Part shown: piece by piece, positions 1 to 4,751 of the stretch
How positions within the stretch are numbered: position 1 is the stretch's first letter
Layout: each line of letters starts with the position of its first letter
DNA from: Actinomycetes bacterium
GTDB lineage: Bacteria; Actinomycetota; Actinomycetes; S36-B12; GCA-2699445
Reading direction: 5' to 3'
Length of the DNA: 6,313 nucleotides
Assembly: GCA_022600255.1 (NCBI GenBank)
Contig: JAHZKU010000270.1
Span: forward strand, 1 to 6,313
Made by a program: the position numbers and the translations under genes
The notes under the pieces: model-generated
Databases searched by the model: none
What the model was told of the DNA's origin: nothing
Seen by the model: the letters and a program-made list of their open reading frames with translations, nothing else

Positions 1-121
1 GCGACTGCACCGTCTGAGCCCGGCTCGTCCCCTGCACGCGCTGGAAGACGGGCACGAGCTGGGACGCCCACGATTCCACGGCCAGCGCGGCGGCATGCAC
101 GCGATGCGTGGCCGAGGACTT
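1..121 (-). other. Left-edge segment not continuous with cimA; coding-like frame on the minus strand
   Basis: Read on the minus strand from 121 down to 1 there is one frame without stops, about 40 codons, including the stretches VHAAALAVESWASQL and VPVFQRVQG. Nearly all its codons end in G or C, a stronger bias than in the neighbouring genes, which suggests real coding sequence running off the left edge. On the plus strand the cimA frame hits a stop at 15-17, and the residues before about base 124 do not match the catalytic part expected upstream of this point in a citramalate synthase. I do not recognise the protein. It could be a foreign or inverted piece joined to cimA, or simply non-coding sequence with a chance open frame. 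Confidence 0.35.
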
Positions 122-788
122 GCCCTCGGCCCTGAAGGTGTCCCAGGATCTCTACAACCACATCGATCCCACCTTGGTCGGCAACGACATGCGCATCCTA
201 ATCACCGAGATGGCTGGGCGCGCGTCTGTGGAGTTGAAGGGGCAGGAACTTGGATATGACCTGTCTGACGACCCCACCGCGTTGGCGGGACTGGTGGATC
301 GTGTCAAAGGGTTGGAGGCAGAAGGGTGGAGTTTTGAGGCTGCCGACGCGTCCTTCGAGCTGATGCTGTTGGACCAGACGGGCAAGCTGGAATCACCCTA
401 CGAGCTGGAGTCGTGGCGCACGATCGTGGAGCGGCAGGGTAACGGGGAAGTCGTTAGTGAGGCCACGGTGAAGTTGCGCGTCGATGGGCGTCGGGAAATC
501 TCGACCGCCGAGGGAAACGGCCCAGTGAACGCGCTGGACAACGCATTGCGCGGCGCGTTGGTGAAAGCACATCCGGAGCTGGAGTTGTTGCGCCTAGTCG
601 ACTACAAGGTTCGGATTCTTGAAGGCGTCAAGGGCACCGGCGCAGTAACGCGGGTTCTGGTGAGCACCACCGACGGTGATCGAGAATGGCACACAGTCGG
701 GGTGCACGAAAACGTCATCGAGGCTTCGTGGCTGGCACTGGACGATGCCATCCGCTTCGGACTCTTGGACAGCACCCAAGCTCGTTAG
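108..788 (+). CDS. cimA: Citramalate synthase (CimA-type), C-terminal part only
   Basis: The family (LeuA/CimA-like acyltransferases) condenses pyruvate with acetyl-CoA to (R)-citramalate, the first step of the threonine-independent route to isoleucine. Only the C-terminal portion, about 220 residues, is present; a full protein has about 520-540 and carries an N-terminal TIM-barrel with the catalytic metal site, absent here. Recognisable segments are SALKVSQDLYNHIDP and VGNDMRILITEMAGRAS (end of the catalytic region and linker), then the LeuA-type allosteric/dimerisation domain from about residue 112, including STAEGNGPVNALDNAL and the end motif HTVGVHENVIEASWLALDDAI. The GTG at 108 is merely the first possible start after an in-frame stop at 15-17; I see no ribosome binding site and doubt it is a true start. 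Family likeness begins near base 124, where the normal AGLH(A)SAL context breaks. The gene is either truncated (a pseudogene) or damaged by misassembly. It ends in TAG, 12 bp from the convergent neighbour. The family call is firm; CimA rather than 2-isopropylmalate synthase rests on the form of the C-terminal motif. Confidence 0.8.
   Translation: MAEDLPSALKVSQDLYNHIDPTLVGNDMRILITEMAGRASVELKGQELGYDLSDDPTALAGLVDRVKGLEAEGWSFEAADASFELMLLDQTGKLESPYELESWRTIVERQGNGEVVSEATVKLRVDGRREISTAEGNGPVNALDNALRGALVKAHPELELLRLVDYKVRILEGVKGTGAVTRVLVSTTDGDREWHTVGVHENVIEASWLALDDAIRFGLLDSTQAR
110..131. repeat. Perfect 8-bp inverted repeat at the cimA break point
   Basis: GGCCGAGG (110-117) and CCTCGGCC (124-131) are exact reverse complements separated by ACTTGC. 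The right arm is where recognisable cimA sequence begins, so the palindrome coincides with the loss of gene continuity. Short inverted repeats at such breaks are typical of fold-back template switching, in amplification or in the cell. In GC-rich sequence an 8-bp palindrome can also occur by chance. Confidence 0.6.
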
Positions 789-800
789 CGCTCGCGTTCG

Positions 801-1061
801 TTACTCTGCGATCTCTTCCCACCACTGGCACCACCAGTCGCCGCCCACAAGCACGCGCAACTTCGGGTGCCAGCAGTAGGCCAAGCCAGCGCTTGGATCG
901 AGGTAGAACAGGCAATTGTCGCAACGTTCGTCTTGATACGGGTGGGCGCGCAGCGTGGCGTCCTCAGCGAGATGGCCTAGTTTGAGGGCCAGTTCTTCGT
1001 CGATCGGCTCAGGCTCTGGAGGCTTGATTTCGTACACAGGGTTGGCGTCAGATTCACTCAT
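801..1061 (-). CDS. Small four-cysteine protein resembling a high-potential iron-sulfur protein (HiPIP), no export signal
   Basis: An 86-residue protein of unproven function. Residues 1-45 are acidic and proline-rich, then helical (PPEPEPIDEELALKLGHLAE). The C-terminal half has four cysteines, C47, C50, C63 and C78, spaced C-x2-C-x12-C-x14-C, and ends WWCQWWEE. HiPIPs hold a [4Fe-4S] cluster with C-x2-C-x(about 13-16)-C-x(about 13-14)-C, a proline and a hydrophobic pair after the third cysteine, and an aromatic-Cys-x2-aromatic ending; P66, L71-V72, W77-C78 and W81 fit this. The usual Gly before the last aromatic residue is W76 here. Known HiPIPs are exported by the Tat system, but no twin-arginine or hydrophobic leader is visible, so this one should be cytoplasmic. 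A structural zinc site is the main alternative. The ATG at 1061 is chosen because upstream codons in the same frame lie antisense to the next gene and look non-coding. No clear Shine-Dalgarno sequence precedes it. It is convergent with cimA and divergent from the FAH gene. Confidence 0.75.
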   Translation of the reverse strand: MSESDANPVYEIKPPEPEPIDEELALKLGHLAEDATLRAHPYQDERCDNCLFYLDPSAGLAYCWHPKLRVLVGGDWWCQWWEEIAE

Positions 1062-1112
1062 GGTTCGATTCTGCCGTGAACGCACGGTTTTTCGCCGGAT
1101 ACTCTGGGTTTT
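1062..1112. promoter_or_regulatory. Divergent intergenic region with probable leaderless start for the FAH gene
   Basis: These 51 bp must hold promoters for both flanking genes if neither is transcribed from further away. On the plus strand TACTCT (1100-1105) fits the TANNNT form of a -10 box and lies 7 bp before the GTG start at 1113, placing the expected transcription start at or next to the start codon; no Shine-Dalgarno sequence is visible, as for leaderless mRNAs common in actinobacteria. No good -35 box is seen. CCGTG (1074-1078) and CACGG (1083-1087) form a short inverted repeat about 25 bp upstream that could be an operator. On the minus strand CAGAAT, 6 bp before the ATG, is a poorer -10 candidate. 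Confidence 0.4.
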
Positions 1113-1910
1113 GTGAGAATCGCACGCTTTTCTATCGGAAGTACTGTCGCCTACGGGATTGTGGAAGGAGCCGGACCTGACGTCGTGTCTTCTGACCCGA
1201 ACGAAGCCAAGATCCGGCCCATCAAATCCATGCCGTTCGGGGATGTGGAACCGACCGAGTCCACGTTTCCCCTCTCGACGGTAACGTTGCTGGCTCCGGT
1301 GCTGCCGAGCAAAGTGGTAGGGATCGGGAAGAACTATGCCGATCATGCCCGGGAACTTGACGCCCCGCTCCCGGATGAGCCGCTGATGTTTCTGAAGCCC
1401 AACTCGGCCGTGATCGGTCCGATGGACACGATCAGGTTGCCCGAGCAATCCGAACGGGTCGATTTCGAAGGGGAGTTGGCTGTCGTGATCGGCACAATGT
1501 GTCGACACATCGATCCCGAAGACGCGCACCGCGTGATCGGCGGCTACACATGTGCCAACGATGTCACGGCCCGCGATCTGCAGGTCGCTGATGGGCAGTG
1601 GGCGCGCGCCAAAGGGTTCGACTCGTTCTGTCCCCTTGGGCCGTGGCTCGAAACTAGCCTGGACGCGGCCGACCAATCACTGACGACGACCGTAAATGGT
1701 GCAGAAAAGCAGTCGGCCAGTACCGCAGAGCTACTCTTCGGCGTACCGGAGTTGGTGTCATACGTCAGTTCGGTGATGACCCTCTTGCCCGGAGACGTGA
1801 TTCTGACAGGGACGCCCGCCGGCATTGGCCCACTGCGCGACGAGGACCAGGTGTCGGTTTCCATCTCGGGGATCGGCACGCTGACTAACGAGGTGATGCT
1901 CAGTGAATGA
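1113..1910 (+). CDS. Fumarylacetoacetate hydrolase (FAH) family protein
   Basis: A 265-residue member of the FAH fold family, metal-dependent cytoplasmic enzymes that hydrolyse or decarboxylate acylpyruvates, fumarylpyruvate, oxaloacetate or related 2-keto acids. An N-terminal beta-rich region (residues 1-60) precedes the catalytic domain (about 67-263). KVVGIGKNYADHA carries the family's active-site histidine, H78; VDFEGELAVVIG gives metal ligands E119 and E121; GGYTCANDVTARD gives D150; AKGFDSFCPLGPW carries K167. The C-terminal signature DVILTGTPAGIGP is intact. Length is normal for the short prokaryotic subfamily. The GTG start begins the usual MRIARF sequence with no Shine-Dalgarno sequence, suggesting a leaderless message. 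Its end overlaps gltX by 8 bp, so the two are co-transcribed; this pairing recurs in actinobacteria although no metabolic link to tRNA charging is obvious. The substrate cannot be told from sequence: a housekeeping role in removing reactive oxaloacetate-like metabolites fits better than a tyrosine-catabolism role, as no catabolic genes are nearby. Confidence 0.9.
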   Translation: MRIARFSIGSTVAYGIVEGAGPDVVSSDPNEAKIRPIKSMPFGDVEPTESTFPLSTVTLLAPVLPSKVVGIGKNYADHARELDAPLPDEPLMFLKPNSAVIGPMDTIRLPEQSERVDFEGELAVVIGTMCRHIDPEDAHRVIGGYTCANDVTARDLQVADGQWARAKGFDSFCPLGPWLETSLDAADQSLTTTVNGAEKQSASTAELLFGVPELVSYVSSVMTLLPGDVILTGTPAGIGPLRDEDQVSVSISGIGTLTNEVMLSE

Positions 1911-3525
1911 TCAGGTTCGCGTGCGGTTCTGCCCCTCGCCCACTGGCAACCCGCATGTCGGGATGATCCGCACCGCATTGTTCAACTGGGCGTTCGCGCG
2001 TCACACCAAAGGGACGCTGGTGTTTCGGATCGAAGACACCGACGCGGCCCGCGATTCGGAGGAGTCGTACCAAGACCTACTCGCAGCCTTGCGCTGGCTG
2101 CATCTAGATTGGGATGAGGGACCAGAAGTGGGTGGCGAGTACGGCCCCTACCGTCAGTCTGAGCGCATGCAGATCTACCAAGACGTCGCGAGCAAGCTCT
2201 ACGAGGCGGGTTTTGCCTACCGCTGCTACTGCCGGGCGGACGAAGTGGAGGCGCGCTACGAGGCGGCGAAGGCGGCCGTGAAGGCCCAAGCCGTGGCCGC
2301 GAAGGAGGCGGCCCTAGCCGCCGGTGCGGATGGCAAAGCGGCGAAGGCCGCGTTCCAAGAGGTTTGGCAAGCCAGGGTGCCACAACCAGGCTATGACGGG
2401 CATTGTCGTGATCTGACCGACGCTCAGTTGGCCCAGTTCGCAGACCGGCCCTACATCCTGCGCTTCCGGATGCCCGATGCCCAGATTCGTTGGGATGATC
2501 TGATTCGTGGCGAGATGTCGTTCGCGGCGCAGAACGTGCCCGACTTTGGGATCGTGCGCCCCAACGGACTACCGCTCTATACGCTCGTGAACCCGGTGGA
2601 TGACGCCATGATGGGCATCACTCATGTCCTCCGAGGAGAGGACCTGCTGTCCTCAACGCCCAGACAAATCGCGCTCTACGGCGCTCTTGCTCAGATCGGA
2701 GTGCTGGTCACCGACATGCCGCGGTTCGGGCATTTGCCATACGTCATGGGGGAGGGGAACAAGAAACTTTCTAAGCGCGATGCGGAGTCTTCGCTAGCGA
2801 TGTACCGCGAGTCCGGGTTCCTGCCCGAGGCGCTCCTGAACTACCTGGCACTCTTGGGCTGGTCGATGCCGGCCAACGAACAGACTGGTTCTGGGATCGA
2901 GTCGGAGCTGTTCTCAATGGAACAGATGGTGGCTGCATTCGAGCTGGACAAGGTAAACGCCAATCCCGCCCGGTTTGACTTGAAGAAGTGCACGGCGATC
3001 AACGCAGCGTGGATCCGACGTATCCCGGTCGCTGAGTTGCAGCGGCGCCTGACCGAGTTCCTGCAGGACCGCGGCACCGTTGGGCAGCCACTGTCATCAC
3101 GAGAAGACGAAGTTCTAACGGCCGTCACCCCCCTGGTGGCCGAACGCAGCGAAACGCTCCTGCAGGCTGCCGAGATGATCGATTTCTTGTTTGTCGCCGA
3201 TGAGGATTTCGTCATTGACGCGGCCCAAGCCGAAAAGATCCTGGACCAGGCCGCGGGCGCCACGTTGCGTGCGGCGCGTGTCGGCCTAGCGGAATTGTCG
3301 GACTGGTGTGCCGATGACATCAGCGCAGTGCTGGCGGATGAGCTGGTTGACGGGTTGGGGTTGAAGCCGCGTCTGGCGTACGGACCGATCCGGCTGGCCG
3401 TGTCCGGCAAACGCATTTCGCCACCCCTCTTTGAGTCGATGGAGATTCTGGGAAAACCGAGTAGTCTGGCGCGGTTGGATGCCGCCCTTGCTCTCCTTCC
3501 GGACGCGTCGCCCAACGGCCGCTGA
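1903..3525 (+). CDS. gltX: Glutamyl-tRNA synthetase with alanine-rich insertion
   Basis: A class I aminoacyl-tRNA synthetase that attaches glutamate to tRNA using ATP. The N-terminal Rossmann fold opens with RFCPSPTGNPHVGM (HIGH motif as HVGM, residues 18-21); FRIEDTDAARDSEES follows; GITHVLRGEDLLSSTPRQ (238-255) and the KMSKS loop as KLSKR (288-292) complete the active site; the C-terminal helical anticodon-binding domain runs from about 340. It has 540 residues against the usual 470-490. Most of the excess is an Ala/Lys-rich, probably helical stretch at about 118-158, between C108-x-C110 and YDGHC (Y164, C168). Those cysteines match the zinc-binding region of the E. coli enzyme. The GTG start is supported by GAGGTG at 1890-1895, 7 bp upstream, and by the conserved motif beginning within ten residues. 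It overlaps the FAH gene by GTGAATGA, indicating translational coupling. If glutaminyl-tRNA synthetase is absent, as in most actinobacteria, this enzyme would also misacylate tRNA-Gln for later amidation by GatCAB; that is inference. Confidence 0.97.
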   Translation: MNDQVRVRFCPSPTGNPHVGMIRTALFNWAFARHTKGTLVFRIEDTDAARDSEESYQDLLAALRWLHLDWDEGPEVGGEYGPYRQSERMQIYQDVASKLYEAGFAYRCYCRADEVEARYEAAKAAVKAQAVAAKEAALAAGADGKAAKAAFQEVWQARVPQPGYDGHCRDLTDAQLAQFADRPYILRFRMPDAQIRWDDLIRGEMSFAAQNVPDFGIVRPNGLPLYTLVNPVDDAMMGITHVLRGEDLLSSTPRQIALYGALAQIGVLVTDMPRFGHLPYVMGEGNKKLSKRDAESSLAMYRESGFLPEALLNYLALLGWSMPANEQTGSGIESELFSMEQMVAAFELDKVNANPARFDLKKCTAINAAWIRRIPVAELQRRLTEFLQDRGTVGQPLSSREDEVLTAVTPLVAERSETLLQAAEMIDFLFVADEDFVIDAAQAEKILDQAAGATLRAARVGLAELSDWCADDISAVLADELVDGLGLKPRLAYGPIRLAVSGKRISPPLFESMEILGKPSSLARLDAALALLPDASPNGR

Positions 3526-3532
3526 CTCCGCT

Positions 3533-3550
3533 GTTGGGGGATCACCCAAC
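3533..3550 (+). terminator. Weak hairpin just after gltX, possible terminator or attenuator
   Basis: GTTGGG (3533-3538) and CCCAAC (3545-3550) pair perfectly around GGATCA, starting 8 bp after the gltX stop. No run of T follows directly; ATTTTC comes about 12 bases later. This is too weak for a confident intrinsic terminator and may let gltX transcription read on into the tRNA genes. A second small inverted repeat, CAAGGC (3568-3573) with GCCTTG (3586-3591), lies just downstream. Confidence 0.3.
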
Positions 3551-3564
3551 TGGTGGGCTATCAT
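3534..3564 (+). promoter_or_regulatory. Candidate promoter for the tRNA pair
   Basis: TATCAT at 3559-3564 matches the -10 consensus in five of six bases. TTGGGG at 3534-3539 is a poor -35 candidate with a long 19-bp spacer, and it overlaps the hairpin after gltX. Initiation near 3571 would give a leader of roughly 58 nt before tRNA-Gln, to be removed by RNase P and other nucleases. Read-through from gltX is the alternative source of these tRNAs. Confidence 0.4.
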
Positions 3565-3628
3565 TTTCAAGGCGAGGTCGATACGGCCTTGCAGTCGCTG
3601 GTTTGTGTCACGGGCGCGGACCATGCGG

Positions 3629-3700
3629 TGGGGTATGGTGTAATTGGCAACACGACGGTTTCTGGTTCCGTTATTCTAGGTTCGAGTCCTGGTACCCCAG
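3629..3700 (+). tRNA. tRNA-Gln (anticodon CTG)
   Basis: A full 72-nt cloverleaf. The acceptor is TGGGGTA/TACCCCA with discriminator G; the weak U1-A72 first pair is typical of bacterial tRNA-Gln. The D stem is GTGT/ACAC, the anticodon loop TTCTGGT with CTG at positions 34-36 reading CAG, and the T stem CTAGG/CCTGG around TTCGAGT. CCA is not encoded, so it must be added after transcription. The last anticodon-stem pair (31-39) is T against T; the other four pairs are sound. It lies 103 bp after gltX and 85 bp before tRNA-Glu in the same direction. Confidence 0.95.
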
Positions 3701-3711
3701 CGATTTGGTAC

Positions 3712-3779
3712 TTCTGGATTCTTCCGTGTCATCGTGCCTTTGTCGATGTCCCTCACCGCAGAATCCAGCAGTTCTGGAT
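3712..3779 (+). repeat. Overlapping direct and inverted repeats between the two tRNA genes
   Basis: CTGGATTCT (3714-3722) is the reverse complement of AGAATCCAG (3760-3768), a 9-bp stem with a 37-nt loop. The same ATCCAG (3763-3768) can instead pair with CTGGAT (3774-3779) across a 5-nt loop. TTCTGGAT occurs as a direct repeat at 3712-3719 and 3772-3779, 60 bp apart. Only one of the two hairpins can form at a time. The role is unknown; tRNA precursor processing or a weak transcriptional switch are possibilities, and no T run follows either stem. Confidence 0.55.
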
Positions 3780-3785
3780 CACCTT

Positions 3786-3858
3786 GGCCCCGTTGTGTAG
3801 TGGCCTAGCACGCCGCCCTCTCAAGGCGGTAGCGCGGGTTCGAATCCCGTCGGGGCTA
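3786..3858 (+). tRNA. tRNA-Glu (anticodon CTC)
   Basis: A 73-nt cloverleaf. The acceptor is GGCCCCG/CGGGGCT, with six Watson-Crick pairs and a terminal G1-U72 wobble, discriminator A. The D stem is GTGT/GCAC, the anticodon stem CCGCC/GGCGG with loop CTCTCAA giving anticodon CTC for codon GAG, and the T stem GCGGG/CCCGT around TTCGAAT. CCA is not encoded. A strong hairpin starts 5 nt after the gene, making this the last gene of the transcript. Together with tRNA-Gln and gltX it forms a glutamate-charging neighbourhood. Confidence 0.96.
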
Positions 3859-3863
3859 CCCAT

Positions 3864-3898
3864 GACAGCTCCTGATCTCACGAAGGTCAGGAGCTGTC
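3864..3898. terminator. Strong hairpin terminator after tRNA-Glu, facing the end of cobS
   Basis: GACAGCTCCTGA (3864-3875) and TCAGGAGCTGTC (3887-3898) pair perfectly over 12 bp; adding a T-G and a C-G pair extends the stem to 14 bp around loop TCACGAA. TGTGTCT follows on the plus strand, a poor but T-containing tail, so this should end the tRNA transcript. It also lies 34 bp beyond the cobS stop on the other strand and may stop cob transcription too, although no T run follows there. Confidence 0.8.
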
Positions 3899-3932
3899 TG
3901 TGTCTCCGCAAGCACCCAAGGCGGCCTGCCGG

Positions 3933-4736
3933 TCAGCCGCTGATCGCGAAAATGAACAGAGCACACAACGTGCCGGCTTCAACGCCCGCGCCGAGGGTGT
4001 CCCCGGTGATGCCGCCCAGCGAGCGACGCCACGTGCGATAGAACAACTGGGTGATCGCGATCGCGACCGGAATCGCCAGGAGTGCGATCAACGAACCGGT
4101 ACGCACGGGTTCGTCATCCAGCCACAGCCCCAGGCCGGCCAGCCCGAAGTAGGCCGCAGACACCAACACCACCGCTGGCCAGCGCACGGTCTGGCTGACC
4201 CAACTCCCCAAACCGGAATCTCGCGCCGCCGATCCTAGGCACGCCCAAGCCAGACAGAGCCGGCCTGCGATCAGCGCCGTGATCAGCGCCAGGCTGCCAT
4301 GGCCCAAGGTGACCGAGATCGCCAGGCACACGACTTGCGCACTCAGGACAAAGCCCAAGACTAGGACACCAGTCGGGCCGATGTCCGAGGCGCGCATTAC
4401 TGTCAGTTTCTGGTCGCGGTCGCCGGGCGCGGCCAACGCATCGGCCGTGTCGGCTAGACCGTCCGCATGCAGCCCCCGCGCCAACCACTGCACAAACCCG
4501 ATGGCGCCGATAGCGCCCAAGATCGGACCAAGGTGGCCTGCCGGACCGCCTGGCCAATCGATCAACAGTCGAATCAGTAGAAGAATGGCGACAGCCGCGA
4601 TCCCGGCCACCGCCCAAATCAGGGGAGTCAGGAGGACTGCCCAACCCACACTTTGGGGTCGGGCTGCGATCGCCGAAACATCGCCAGCTGGGATTCGTGT
4701 TGTCATCCCCAATGCCAGTCGTAGGCTTGCTTGCAC
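3933..4736 (-). CDS. cobS: Adenosylcobinamide-GDP ribazoletransferase (cobalamin synthase)
   Basis: An integral membrane enzyme that joins adenosylcobinamide-GDP with alpha-ribazole or its 5'-phosphate, releasing GMP and producing adenosylcobalamin or its phosphate, the step that closes the nucleotide loop. At 267 residues it has the normal family length. LALGMTTRIPAGDV at residues 7-20 is the usual N-terminus. Hydrophobic segments lie near 31-58, 69-85, 122-145, 148-168, 186-206, 214-231 and 252-266. The hallmark acidic motif RGLHADGLADTADAL (87-101) is intact, presumably binding metal and substrate, followed by MRASDIGPTGVL and the C-terminal GGITGDTLGAGVE (241-253). The GTG start at 4736 is the first possible start after the cobT stop, only 15 bp away, and begins at the usual family N-terminus; the ribosome binding site is weak, so translation may be coupled to cobT. 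It is the last gene of the cobUTS operon and converges on the tRNA genes. Confidence 0.96.
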   Translation of the reverse strand: MQASLRLALGMTTRIPAGDVSAIAARPQSVGWAVLLTPLIWAVAGIAAVAILLLIRLLIDWPGGPAGHLGPILGAIGAIGFVQWLARGLHADGLADTADALAAPGDRDQKLTVMRASDIGPTGVLVLGFVLSAQVVCLAISVTLGHGSLALITALIAGRLCLAWACLGSAARDSGLGSWVSQTVRWPAVVLVSAAYFGLAGLGLWLDDEPVRTGSLIALLAIPVAIAITQLFYRTWRRSLGGITGDTLGAGVEAGTLCALFIFAISG

Positions 4737-4751
4737 CCGTAAATCCGTCAG

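Noticed and set aside
881..896. Perfect hairpin CCAAGC-CAGC-GCTTGG as a terminator for cimA
   Set aside because: It lies inside the HiPIP-like coding sequence with no T run, so it may simply reflect codon choice.
1062..1676. Upstream in-frame extension of the HiPIP-like gene on the minus strand, giving a protein of about 290 residues
   Set aside because: The extra residues lie antisense to the conserved FAH catalytic domain, show no family features and are rich in Arg, His and Ser as expected for a shadow frame. The ATG at 1061 gives a sensible small protein.
2841..3624. Long open frames on the minus strand opposite gltX
   Set aside because: They have the Ser/Arg-rich composition of antisense frames over GC-rich coding sequence, while gltX on the plus strand is conserved throughout.
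3629..3932. Integration (att) site or mobile element at the tRNA genes
   Set aside because: tRNA genes are common targets, but there is no duplicated tRNA 3' end, no integrase, and the next genes are core cobalamin genes.
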